Positions 45,392 to 56,952 of a DNA stretch of 64,000 nt are shown here, in pieces. How positions within the stretch are numbered: position 1 is the first letter of the stretch; each line of letters starts with the position of its first letter. Where the stretch lies: NCBI GenBank assembly GCA_963969345.1, contig OZ017767.1, positions 6,476,739 through 6,540,738 of the forward strand. Direction: 5' to 3'. The DNA is from Turbatrix aceti (lineage: Eukaryota > Nematoda > Chromadorea > Rhabditida > Panagrolaimidae). Under the pieces are notes generated by a model. That model was not told the origin of the DNA and did no database searches. It saw only the letters and a program-made list of their open reading frames with translations. The translations under genes were made by a program, and so were the position numbers.

Positions 45392-45781
45392 AACGAATAA
45401 CAATAATTCTGAATTCATCATCGTGTCAACTTTATCGGCAATTTGTGTGTTTGTGGCGAGGAGGGATGGATGAATGGATAAGATTTGAACATAACATAAC
45501 ATATTTATTTAGTAATCGGGTTTGGTTGTTGTTGTTTTTGTTTTTGATGTGCGAGGGCGAATGAGTGTACAGGAGTTGTTTTTAATACGACAAAGTGTCC
45601 CGCCGCGAAAGTTGCTGTCGCGGTCGCGGTCGCGGTCCCGCCGGGAAAGGAAAGTAGAACGGTGTGTGCCTTTTTTTTGTGGCCTGACCTGCGGCCACAA
45701 AAACAAAACCGGTGGACATACGGCACGGAGAGGAGAGGAGAGTTGAGGGCATTTTGTAAATATGTATTTACATCGAAGGTC
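45392..45781. other. Convergent 3' region with GGTCGC tandem repeat
   Basis: Shared 3' flank of the SLC52A and SEC14-like genes. It has a short run of GCGGTCGCGGTC at about 45616-45638 and a GAGAGGAGAGG stretch near 45730. No gene is seen. Confidence 0.4.
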
Positions 45782-48423
45782 TCATTCGATGACAGCAACA
45801 ACGACGCTGGCCTTGGCATTGAGCCAGCTGCCGGAGGGGTTACCCCAGCGAACGCGGTACTCTCCAGCGTGCTGAGCGGTAATAATTCCGTGTTCGGGCA
45901 CCTTGAGGCTTGTCAGCGTGACCCGAGGCCAGACGACTTCTTCCTCGTCAACCGGCTTCACCATGCCTTCGAAGACGTTTTCCTTGAGCGACGGCGAGTC
46001 AGCCTTGTTGACGATTCGGACAATCTCGAATGTAAGATCGGAGGATGTCGTGAATTCCCAGGCGAGCTTCTGGCCTTCTTTCAAGTCCCGGGCAATTTCG
46101 TGAGTTGATTTTGCCTTCAGGGAAATAGAAGACATCGCGGGAGCCTTTTTGAGGCCGTTTTCGGCCCACCAAGCATCCCGGCTCCAGTACTGGTCGGGAG
46201 TGATCTTTTTCATCGCGCGACAACAACTTTCTGCAGGGTTGGCGTAGCCGGTGCGGTCGACGCGTTTCCCGCCGAATTCCACTGGGATGGATTCTGGAGC
46301 GAGGCATTTGAGTATGTCTTCTTCTTTCGTGACAAATGCGATCCGAGTCTGAGTTTTGGCGTCGACGATTTGCTTGGCAATCTGCCACATAAGGGAGAGG
46401 ATGCCCGGGGGGTGCATGAGGTAGAGGGTGATCATCTGAAAAAAAGAGGTTCGCTGTGATCGCAGAAAATTTTTTTTTTAATTTTTTAAAATTTAGTTTT
46501 TATTAAATAATTTTTTTTAATTTTTTAAAATTAAAATTTAAAATTTTCATTAAATTAAATTTTTTTTAAATTTTTTAATAATTAAAATTTTTATTAAATT
46601 AAATTTTTTTTTTTAAATTTATTAATTTTTTTTAAATGTTATTAAATTTTTTCAAGCTTAATTAATTTTTTTTAACTTATTAAATTTTATTAAATTTTAT
46701 AAAATGTATTAAAAAAATTTTTAAATTTAATTAAAATTAAAAAAATCAGATTTTGCTAAATAAAAAAATCAAAAACGAACGTTTTCAGTGAAATAGTCAG
46801 ACCAGATTTTGACAATAAGTCTGGCCAATTTGCTGGGATTGGAGAGCGGGTTGATGAAATCTGTCAGGTTTAGTCCCCGAAGGTCGAGCACGACAACAAC
46901 GGCGGCGGGAGTACCGGTCTCCAGTTCGCGAAGTCGCATCGCTCGCTGGAAGCACTCGTGAAGCAGGTAGTAAGAGTGGAGCACGTAGCTCAGCGGAATG
47001 ACCTTGGTGATTTCCTTCAGATCGCAACCGTCCATTTTTTGGACAAAAACGGCAACATTGTCGCTCAGGGAGTCCATTTCGAGTCGGGAGATTGCGAATC
47101 GCTAAAAAAAGAACCGATGAAGAGGATTTTGGGGTACACAAGGAGTTTTTGTACCTCGAAAGTTTTCCGGGCAAATTCCAGCGACTGGCATTTCTCGATG
47201 ATGTTCTCACTGTTGTAGCCAAAGGCCCGACGATGCTCGATGAGTTCCAGAAGCTTGGCTTCGAGCGCCTTCTCGTCACCGTTGTACATGCGCCACCACC
47301 GCGCGAGGAAGAAATCGTGGTTAAAGTCCTGGGGCAGCACATGACTCAGACGGATTCTGAAAAAAAAAGATTGTTTTTGTTACCCAAAATGATGGAAAAT
47401 AAAAACAATCTTCGATCGCTTGGCGGCAGACGAAGCAAACGCGAACTTGCACTTGAGAGCCCCTCGACGACGCTTGCTTCTTCCTGCGAAGCAGGCACCA
47501 CGTCACAGACTCTGCCTGCGCTGCGCGTTCTTCCCCTTCTTCCCGAATGTATGTATGTATGTATGTTTGCCGATTGCGTACATATTTTTGATTTGCGCGT
47601 TAAAAAAAAGTTGAAGAGAAAAAAAAGACACGTGAAATAGCACTTTTCTGATTTTTTGTTGCAGCGACGATGGATGGATGGATGCATCGTTGGTTGATTG
47701 GTTGTCCTTCCTTCCGACCGACAACGACCACGAGTTGGCCCCCGTCGGCGGGATAAAGCACGATGCATCTACAACATCATCATCGTCGTCGGAGGAGGAG
47801 GAGGAAGAGCCAGCCCGTTCTTCGGTTATTCATTCATTCTCGAACGTTCGCTTGGGCCGCCACCGCCCTCAAGGCGAGTTCGGATGACGGCAACGGGTTC
47901 GAACAAGACGGGGTAAGCGCCTAACTGGTTTTGTTTCCACCCCCGCCACCGCCCCCAAAAAAATGGCGTGATTAGAGTCCAGTCATGAAAAAACAAACAC
48001 AGATGATGTGTTTTTTCAAAAATCATCACAGGTGTCAACAGTACGGCAGATAAATGCGGGGGCCTTATAAAATGCGCAATCCGCTTTTTTTTCAAAATGA
48101 TGGAGCGCGGAACCGCAATTAATGCAGCTCACAAATGGAGGCCATTTTCTGACGCGATCCCCGAAATTCGGCCAATCGGGGAAAATTACGTTCTACGCCG
48201 CTCTTTGTGCAGTTCGGGGTTTATGGGGCATTTCCATCCGTCAAAAATCCATCCTATTCCATGCAGAATAAAAAAACAATACAAATAACACCCCGTAAGA
48301 GCGCATATTACCGTGACCCCCCACCTCAACTCACCTGAGATTTCGTGCCGCCGCGAGTTCCTGCTCGGTAAAAGGCTGTGGCGCAGCTCGGGCCTCCATG
48401 ATTCCTGTAAGCGACGTCGACAT
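45782..48423 (-). CDS. SEC14-like lipid-transfer protein (CRAL-TRIO + GOLD)
   Basis: Four exons in phase (48335-48423, 47155-47356, 46781-47101, 45782-46435) give 421 residues, the normal size for SEC14L2/CTG-type proteins. The N-terminal helical CRAL-TRIO-N segment carries DFFLARWWRMY; the lipid-binding CRAL-TRIO domain contains VVVVLDLRGLNL and LYLMHPPGILSLMWQIAK; the C-terminal third is a beta-sandwich GOLD domain (SLKAKSTHEIARDLKEGQ...EYRVRWGNPSGSWLNAK). These cytosolic proteins bind and exchange phosphoinositides or small lipophiles between membranes. The start at 48423 is one of two close in-frame Met codons; the second, nine codons later (MEARAAPQPF), fits family N-termini equally well. 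Intron 1 is 978 bp and contains TGTATG and GGATGGAT microsatellites. Confidence 0.9.
47548..47568. repeat. TGTA microsatellite
   Basis: Five tandem GTAT/ATGT units in intron 1 of the SEC14-like gene; a separate GGATGGATGGATG run lies at about 47670-47682. Confidence 0.8.
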
Positions 48424-50194
48424 CGTTGCTTGTACTAGCGTTAGGGGTATGTATACGTGTAAAATAGTTTTGGTCTCGATCAAAGTGACACAGCGAAAGA
48501 CACTACCTGGCTGCTTTTACCTTACATCCTTCGTGAGGGAAAATAAACAAAGGCAATACGACCTCCGGGGCGGGGCTTCTTAGGGGGTTACACGAAAGCT
48601 ACAGCCACAGCCACAGCCACGCAGCGTGCGTTGGTTGGTCCAGCTGCTGTTCGTTTGCCCCATTCCTGAAGCAAGCGGCACACGGACCTCATTTTGCGTG
48701 GTGCTCACTCAGGTTACGCATCATCCGGAGGGCCTGAGGCTTCATTTTTTGGCAGACATTGGTAAACAAAGGGGAGGGGGCACCTTCTGGAAACATCCGT
48801 GACGTGAGGGAGGGGGCTTGAATGAATCCGGGAAACGATCGGAAAACTGAGGGGAGGCAGATGATAGACAGTGCAATCGATGGGGTGAAGCACGGAGCGC
48901 TGGCTGACGCACCTGGCCAATCAATAGGCAATTATAGATACAAAAACAACCGTACAAAAGTGATAAAAAGAATCAGAGGTCACATTCGGCGAGCAACAAT
49001 TTTTTTTAAAACACGAACAAAAAATTTGTCAAGTCATTAAAAATATGTATGTGATAACACAACCCGTATTTTGGTTACCTGCATTCACGGAAAACCTGCC
49101 GACCGAAAAAAAAAAAGACAGAAGACAGAAGCATGCGCGCAAAAATTGGGAAAAAAAATCAACCACAGCGGCAACGGCCCCCGCCTACCCCCTAGGAAGA
49201 AAGGAAGGCGACAGGACAGAACAGGACGGTTGGTTGCCCAAAGTCGTCTTCAGAAAATGTCTTGTCTTCGTTGTGTGGGTTGAGACACCACCGACCGCCT
49301 CTTCCGTGACCGCGCCCGGTCTTGTTCGGTTCTTTTTTCTTTTTTCTGTTTTCTGTTTTCTCCTGCGCGTGCACGCCGCGATCGTCGTCGTCCTGCCAGC
49401 TTCGTCAGCCACATCGTTGCCGCTGCCGACGACGATAACGACGATGTCAACCACGCGGCGTGGGTACGAAAGATGAACAAGCAAGCCAACGAACAAACGA
49501 CGGAGCAAACAAACCGGATTTCTGGTGGAATGGCGTCGCTGCCGCTACTGCCGCTGCCGCAAACCGCACGATATCAACCAACCAAGCACCTCCGGTCGGG
49601 TATCCATCGCATTGTCTCTCGGAAGGGGACGGAAAGGGGGTATCCGGTCCGTGCGCATACCCCCAGCGGCGATACGATACATTTGGCCAGCCAAGTCAGT
49701 GTTTGCGCAATCCTCGCCAAACTTTTTCAAACTTTTGTGTATCCATAAAAAAAAAAGTTGATTGAGTCCATTTGTGATCATCCTCGCGACCGAATCAACC
49801 CGAGGATAAAAATGGGCGATGCAATTTTTTTTTCACCTGTGGTCAACGACCGGATTCACCACTGCTTTTGGACTTCAGATATCCTTCGTCAAAAAATCTG
49901 AACGCTCCGACCCAGGTTTGTCCTGTTTTTTGAACTTGGATTTGTTCCGCCAAAAAAAAAGAAAACTCGTCGAAGTCGATTGAAAACCCGAATTGCGCAG
50001 GCGCTGATAATTGGCTGCGATCGATCCTTTCTTTCTTCGCGTCTCAAATCGGTTCCGCGTAACGGACAATGTTCACTCTCCGCAGTTCACAGTGATTTAC
50101 TTTTCCATTGGAAAGACAGACAAAAATAAAAACACAACAAGTCATATCAAAATTAAAATTGGACATCAGACGCATAAAAAAAATCCGTGCCATC
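48424..50194. other. Intergenic region, no supported gene
   Basis: Includes an ACAGCC tandem run at about 48600-48618 and a GC-rich patch at 49180-49480 with CGT/CGA triplet runs. A minus-strand frame at 49875-50069 is Arg/Lys/Ser-rich but lacks splice support. The last 130 bases are likely 3' UTR of the RRP36-type gene. Confidence 0.4.
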
Positions 50195-53100
50195 TCAGAG
50201 CAGTGTATCCTTGTTCTGACGAATCGCCTTCTGTCGTTTGTATCGCTCGACATTGCCTCCCCGGTCCGCGAGACGCTGCACCTTCTTGGCTTCGACGAGG
50301 GTCTTGATCGCCTTGTTGTTGACAAACACCGGGTTCAGACCCTGTCTCATGCGTTCGATGTTGGATTGCTCCAGTTCGTGGTACGTCTCGGACCAGAGCT
50401 CCGTGTCTTCCCGGGAGTTTTGCTGGTTTTTGAGTCGTTTGATTTGGTTTTGGATGGCAGCAGCTCGATTTGGGTCCTGGTACCGAATTGAGTCGTATTC
50501 GGCTTTCAGCTTCTGAAAAAAAAAATTTTGCGTCACAAAATGTAAATAAAAAACTTTTTTTAGCCCAGCAAATTATAATTATAGACTTCAGTACGCAATC
50601 GACATTTTTTCCTGTCTTTTGTTTGATTAATAAAAAAAATTATAATGCGTGATCCAGAACGCACCGTTTTTTTCCGGCGATCGAAAAAAGATCGCAATCA
50701 CAATCATAAATCGATTTGCGCATCGCATCGCCTTTGTTTTTCAGTTTTTCATCATTCAAACAAAAAAATCGTATAAAACGTACTTTGATGTCCTCTGCGA
50801 CGTAGTTGCCGAGAAATCCGTAATCTCGATTGAAAACAGTGTTGTTGAAGTCTCCGCATTTCCGGTTAAATCGGGGATCCAGATTTTTGCGTTGTCCCGA
50901 GTTTTCGATCACGTTACGGTACGTTGATACCGGATTCTTGGACGACATCTCACGCGGAGCATGTTTTGAGCGCTAAACCGTTATTTTTTTGAAAATAATA
51001 TTTGTGTCTGTTTGTCATCAATCTTCTTTCTTCCTGCACAGGAAACGAATTCTTGCCCGGTGTCCTTCCGCAAAAGAAAGTAAATAAAAAGAATTGATGA
51101 ACAAATTTTTGTGTTTTTTTTTTCGTCTGCGCTTTGTCTCATGGAAAAAATCTGCGAAGCAATCAAAAACAAAACACACAAAAAATTTCCGAGTGTTTTT
51201 TTTTCTGCGTGAACATGAATCGCTTCCGTCGATGACTTTTGCGACGACTTCCAGACAGTGCGAGCAGGGATCGGTCTCCAGAAAGTGAGTGAGTGAGTGT
51301 ATTTTTGGATTTACACCCTGAGTAAACTTTGCCGCGAGGGGTGCTTTTGAAAGTCAAACGAAAGTACGTACGCGTACGCGCATGAATCGTCTCGCAGCCA
51401 GGAAGCCAGGTAGGCCAGGTGAGCGGTGTTGTTGTGTCATGCTCATGCCTCCCCCTCTCGCGTCTAAATATTTCTTTCTCTTTTTTTTCACGCGGGCTTT
51501 GTTTTGTCTCCGTGAGTTTCCAAAAAAATGACTCAAGAGGAAAATATTTAGAAAAAAAAAAGTAAAACAGAAAATACGCGTCAAGTATGTATTTAAAAAA
51601 GCGCAAAAAAACCTCAGGTGACATCATCAAGATTCCGGTGAACTGATATGACCCGAGCCGTCCTCGTCCTCGTCTGCCCCATGCGAGCATGCGCGGAAGC
51701 ACCTCCGCCACGTGATCGACTCACCTTGACGACCGGTTTCGACCCGCTGTGTTCGTCCAATTCCTCTTCGTCTTCGTCGCCGCCACCGTCAGCGCCTGCC
51801 GATGGATTCGCAACTTTGGCAAAGAGACTCTCACCCAGCGTCCGACGGAGGGCCCTTTGTTGCTGCATGCTCAAGGTTGGCAGCTCTGAAAAAAAAAGAG
51901 AAAAGTGTTCAAAGACGTGAAAATCACTTGAGTAATCATGCGGATGCAATAAACGAACAAAGTGCATCTGATGTAAAACACTAGATCCTCAATCAGATAC
52001 TGTTCGGATTGCAAAAACAAAAACACGTATTCCTAAACAAAAAATAGTAAATAATACTTTTTTGTTCGTTGGGCCTTCAAAAATTTCCTCGGAAAGTAAA
52101 AAAAAGTGTCCAGAGAGTGGAAAAATAAACAAAATCCTCAAAAATGAAAAAAAATAAAAGGCCTAAAATTTTTTTTAATAAAAAAACTCACTTTTGCGCA
52201 ACTTTTCCAAATCGTCGTTTCCGTCGTCTCTCTTCGCCGCTTGTTCGCCTTCATCGTCGTTGGCTGCTTCGTTCCAGTCGACTCCACCGCCGTCGATTTC
52301 CTCCTCAGAATCGTCCTCATCCGGGTTTTCATAAACCCCGCTGGTCGGCTGAACGCCCAAACGCTGAACACTGGCCAGGGGAACGGTTTCTTCGCCTTCG
52401 TCGTCGTTACCACCGTCATCGGTTCGTTTACGGTCAAATCGCTGCTTCTTGGCGGCCTGTTTCAAGTCCAGCGCTGCAAAAGCTTCAGCGGAAGCTTTGA
52501 CTGCTGCAGCAGCAGTCTTGGCCTTTTTCTTCGATTTTGAAGGCTTAGATGAGCTTTCGTCCGTGGAATCCGGATCCGCGACGAGAAAAACAGGCACAGG
52601 GTTGGGGTCGTCTTGCTGGAGTTCCTTCCAGTACCGACTGCGCCAGCCGGAGTCGACTACAGAGTCCCGGTCGGGTTTGAACTTCCTGGAATAAAAATAA
52701 ATGCAATGACTCATTTTGACCAAAACTTGGCTTCCAGTACCGATTCAAAAAATATTTTAATAAAAAATGCACAAAAAACATCGAAATGGTGGCAATTTTT
52801 AGTATTTGTGAATTTTGGGAGAAAACTACTCAAAAGTGATAAAAACAGGGAATTTTACCCAAAAAAATGGTACATTTTCTTCAAAAAAGTCGCGATTCTT
52901 CCGAGTCCACTTTTTTGAAAACGAAACTGAATCTCAACTCTCGATTCTGAGTTCGGAGTCGGTAAAAAAAGCATATAAAACCAACCTGATTTTGTTGAAA
53001 TCAAATTCTTCTTCATCCTCTTTTTTGATGGCATCCAAAATTTCTTTGGTCTTCTTGCCCAGTTTTTTGCGCTGTCGCTTCGAGGACGTCGTCGACGATG

Positions 53101-53614
53101 CATCGGCGTCCTGATCATCCATTTGTTCGCCCTTCGCCGGTCGCTTGGCTTTGGGAGGCTTGGAATCCTCGCCAGAATCCTTCTGCATGACGTAGACCGT
53201 CTTTTCGACCTTCGGATCGTCGTGGAGTTCGTAATACGCCTTGGTGTTCCTCTTCATCGCGAATTTCGAGACCGTAGTTTTCTTCTGCGGAAAAGTGCCG
53301 CTCTGGGGACAGCCGGAGAATTCGGTGATCACGTCGCACGGCTCTTCCGGGATGGATTTGTAGTTGATGCCAGGACGTCTGCCACCGTCGCCCTGGTTTG
53401 CGAATCCACGACCACCACCGCCACCGCCACCGCGATTCATGCCGCCTCTGCCGCGACCTCTGCCACCACCGCGGGGCATGTCGAATCCGTATCCGCCGCG
53501 GAAGTTGCCGAATCCGCCACCGACGCTGCCGCCGCGAGGCATGCCACCACGACCACGACCTCGTCCTCGGCCGCGAGATCGGCCACCAGAAAAGTTCTGC
53601 TGCACCCGCGCCAT
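50195..53614 (-). CDS. RGG-rich protein ending in an RRP36 domain
   Basis: Five exons in continuous phase (52986-53614, 52192-52685, 51725-51885, 50784-50972, 50195-50512) give 596 residues. The last ~168 residues are a clear RRP36 (DUF947) domain: KHAPREMSSKNPVSTYR, then LDPRFNRKCGDFN, YGFLGNYVAEDIKKLK, and a Lys/Gln-rich helical tail. RRP36 is needed for early cleavages of pre-rRNA in the nucleolus. Upstream are an RGG/GRGRG region (residues about 10-70), a segment with TVYVMQKDSGED, a Lys/Glu helix, and a long acidic Asp/Glu stretch. RRP36 proteins are usually near 260 residues, so this is either a fusion with an RGG protein or two adjacent genes whose exons happen to be in phase. Intron 1 is filled by the GAGTC repeat, antisense to the gene. 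Confidence 0.72.
52703..52965 (+). repeat. Intron-filling GAGTC repeat, copy 2 (RRP36-type gene)
   Basis: Occupies nearly the whole 300-bp intron 1 of the minus-strand gene, in antisense orientation. Landmarks are GACTCATTTTGACCAAAA, GGTACATTTTCTTCAAAA and GAGTCCACTTTTTTGAAAA. Confidence 0.83.
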
Positions 53615-54011
53615 GGATCTACAACTATAGTTACTCATCATCAGATTACGAAAAATGAAAAAGCAATAACACGTTTGAAAAAAAGAAACAAAACATGTAA
53701 AATGCGAAAAAAGCGTGGTTTTTTTCAGATCTTTCGGACGCGCACGCAATGTATCTCAAGACGAAATTCAGTTGTAAAAAATTTTCTTTTTGTCAAACAA
53801 AGTTTTTGGCAGGAAGTAACGGTGTTTCAGGTTACGTTGTACTTAGTTTTACCTGGGTTTTCTTCCAGATAGCGCGCCGATCGATAACTTGAGTGCAAGA
53901 TAGCAGCAAAGTAAGCGTGCGTCGTGCAAATTGTGAATTGCATGCACAAAAACCCAAACGACAGACTCTTTTTATTCTGATGAAGGCACGGAAACGGGAA
54001 AATAACAAAAT
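53615..54011. other. Upstream flank of RRP36-type gene, 3' flank of MSP
   Basis: No gene. A TTTATT (minus-strand AATAAA) at 53971-53976 is the likely polyadenylation signal of the MSP gene. Confidence 0.5.
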
Positions 54012-54446
54012 CTAGGGGTTGTACTCGATAGGGAGGTTCTTGCGGCGGACCATTCCGTCACCCTGGAACCATTCACGGCGGAACTGCTTGGCAGCTCCGT
54101 CGGGAGTGTTGGTCCACTCAATGGTGATACGGTCGTTGTTGGTATCTTCCGAGCCGAAGTTGAAAGCGTCGCAGGAGACGGCAACGAGGACGGCTTCCTT
54201 GGGGTCCAGGACACCACACGGGGGATCGACACCGAGACGCTTCATGTTGGTCGTCTTGAAAGCCCATCCGATACGACGGCCACCAGAGTTGATCACCTGA
54301 AACCGATCACCTGTGTCCTAAGGCCACCAGGTATCCGGGGAACTCACCTTGATGTGGTAGGTGTGCTTGTCGTCGTAGGGCGCGTTGAAGACGACCTTGG
54401 CGTTGGGCTGGGTGGTGATGTCACCGGGAGGCACGGACTGGGCCAT
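54012..54446 (-). CDS. msp: Major sperm protein
   Basis: Two exons (54348-54446 and 54012-54296, joined in phase 0 across a 51-bp intron) encode 127 residues, exactly the family length. The sequence is almost the nematode consensus, with [10 protein letters not shown] at the start, [14 protein letters not shown] at the exon junction, [19 protein letters not shown] in the middle and the invariant end [16 protein letters not shown] polymerises into filaments that drive the amoeboid crawling of nematode sperm and also signals to oocytes. Expression is normally restricted to spermatogenic cells. A TATAAAAG box lies about 100 bp upstream. The gene is intact and is the best single proof that this is nematode DNA. 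Confidence 0.98.
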
Positions 54447-54544
54447 GGCGAAAAAGCCGAACGAAGAAGGAAGACAAAGAGGAAGAAAAAAAACAAATTC
54501 GACCCGAAGGAAGAAAAAATACGACAGAGTGGTTCCCGGGTCGG

Positions 54545-54552
54545 CTTTTATA
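54545..54552 (-). promoter_or_regulatory. TATA box of MSP gene
   Basis: TATAAAAG on the minus strand, about 100 bp upstream of the MSP start codon. Highly expressed sperm genes often have such a strong core promoter. Confidence 0.5.
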
Positions 54553-56952
54553 CGATTTTGGAAGGGTGCATGCTAATTCGTTAAATTTGGATGAATGGGA
54601 TGAGTGTTCCCCAAATTTTGACTTCGAATTGATTTTTCGCTTGAAATCAATCGAGAGAAAAAAAGGGGCCCAAATTTTGAGTTCTGAGATAAAAAAAAGA
54701 GCAAGTATTTTTTTGGCAGGGCAAAAAAAACCGAGCCATAATTAAAAAATTGCTTTGTTCTAGAGTCGTTTTTACAGAATTAGAAAAAAAATTCAATTTT
54801 CAATTTAAAAATAGATTTTTTTATTTAAGAATTGAAAAAAGTGTTCAAATTTTAATTTTCTAAAAAAAGTTCGATTAAAAACTTTTAAAAATGCATTTTA
54901 TTTAAAAAAATTTGTAATTTATAAACACAACTAAACCTTTAAAAAAGTTGAATTCTGTTGAAAAAAATATTCGATTTTTTTCCGATTTTTGCCATCAACC
55001 GACCGAATTTTATGTTTTTTTTTCCAAATTATTTCAGAGCGTTTTTCAAGGTATCAAGATAGTGTAGTGGAAAATGGCTGAATGTCTTGAAAAAATTATT
55101 GTCATCAACTTCAATGGCACGATGCTTTCTTTCGATTCGGGTACGAAAAAAACTAAATTAAACTTTTTTCAAACTTGAATGTAAAATTTTAACCCCCAAT
55201 GTTGCACAAAATGGCAACATTTTTTTCTGCGATAGTTTTTTGTTGCGTCCGATGAGGTCAAATGTGTCCATTTCGCCGGCGGAGGAGGAAAAGGCGGGAA
55301 AGAAGATGCAATGAGGCAGGTGAACGCGTTTTAACGTGCATGCGCGGATTCGTTTGCCATGTTTTATCGCGCTATTTTTTTCGTGCTCTGCCCATTTGAA
55401 CGTGCTTGTCGGCAAAGTGGTGGTAATTGTTGTAATATAAATGCGTCGTTTGTTGTGCATCGGTCGTCTCCTTGATTTGTGCAATAAAAACGGGAACTCT
55501 TCCTCTTCCCGTCTCGTCTCGTCTCCATGGGTCGTCGTGGACGGCGCGCGATGGTGGTGGTTTTGACCTGTGACGATGAACAACGACGGCCGAACGAACG
55601 GCCGAACGAACGCGAACACCGGCGATCTGGCACGCATGCATGCATGCATGCATGCATGAACAAGACGAGATAGGAAGACGAGAGGAGCGATGGTATTTGT
55701 TGTCGTCGTACGTACACGGCGGCCCGGGAATTAGCAGTTAGCAGTGTTCCGCGTTTTTTTTTCTCCCTTTTGTCCTGGTTGGGAGCGAGCGCGATTGTGA
55801 GTCAGGGAAGGGCAGGCAGGGCGCTCCACTCCCTCCTCCGCCTCCGTTTACTACCGCTTTGGACACCGACACGCTTTCTTCCCCCCCTCCCCCGTCGTAT
55901 AGACGTGCTTGCTGTCCGGCACCATCGAAGCAAGCGCGATGAATCGATGGATGGATGGATGAATGGATTGACCGACCACCAGCTGGTCTGCCATGATCAG
56001 GTCCTCCCTCCACCATCGATCAGCTCAGATCACCCCCCCCCCCTCCCCGACGATGGGGATCTGCGCCACCTTGTACGGCGGACGCTGCCGGTTATCACCT
56101 GTTCACCTGTCTGCCTTGCCTGTTTGCGCGTGAAATGATTTGTGGGCTCCCAACAACGGACCAACAGTGGATAAATATAATTGTGATGGGGCCTGATTGA
56201 GGGGCAATGCAATGCCTCGCGCCCTGTTTCTTTTCTTTTCAGGTCATTTGGCTTTCGCTTGAATTATTTCCCTTAGCAATTTTTAGTCGCACTTATTATA
56301 AAAAATTTTTTGTTACTGATTTATTACCCCGAATGAGTATGAATGTTTGACAATATCCGGTAGCCTCCGGTGCTTATTACGACTTTCGGCAACACATGCT
56401 ACCGCAGGCTAATTTATGGGCCACGCTAGCAAATTTCAACGGTGTATAAAATCGCTTTTTGCTTCTTTTCAACCACCAAAAACAAAATAAAATCAAGAAA
56501 GGTGCGAAGAAAAGTTATGAGCTCCCCCGAAAGAAGCTAATAAGTTGCTGCTCGCTTCGACAGAACGAACGACCAACCGCGATCGTTGACCTGGCACCGC
56601 ACCGAAACGCGCCGGCTAAATTTTTTGTTTGTCTGCATTTTTTACAACCCTGACACCGGACGACCGTGATGACCCCTCGGAAGACGCGTACAGGCATGCT
56701 TATCAGTCATTCGCTTCCCTGCCAGTCAGCTACCCCAGTTCCCTGTTGGCCTGCCTGTCAAAATTCATGCTATCTTGAGTTAGCTGTTCCTTGCGTGATC
56801 TGTGCCTGCATAGGCGAGAAAACGTATACATGTACATATTTTTTGTTTACACCTTTTGCAGCCTCACCTTGTTTCGTGTTGCTTGTTCGTTTTGTTCGCG
56901 GATGGAAACAAACAGTTCCACTCACTCTGCTTTTTTTGATTTGTAGGAAGGA
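54553..56952. other. Intergenic region upstream of nidogen
   Basis: AT-rich to 55060, then GC-rich. It contains a CATG tandem run at about 55634-55658 and an ATGG run at about 55940-55965. A candidate first exon at 55074-55140 is listed separately. The GC-rich 55300-56200 portion is open on both strands but looks like promoter or repeat DNA. Confidence 0.4.
55074..55140 (+). CDS. Candidate first exon, gene unknown
   Basis: A TTATTTCAG acceptor at about 55029-55037, a 5' UTR-like 36 bp, then an ATG and 22 codons (MAECLEKIIVINFNGTMLSF...) ending at a CGG|GTACG donor. The peptide is protein-like and resembles the first strand pair of a compact domain such as a BTB/T1 fold, but that is a guess. 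I could not find the next exon. Confidence 0.28.

Noticed and set aside
53123..53872. 249-codon plus-strand frame
   Set aside because: Antisense to the Gly/Arg-rich exon of the RRP36-type gene; the composition (Arg/His/Thr/Ala runs) is a shadow of that repeat.
55158..55717. 93-163-codon minus-strand frames upstream of nidogen
   Set aside because: They cover CATG and CGT/CGA tandem repeats; the products are His/Arg/Thr-rich with no domain.
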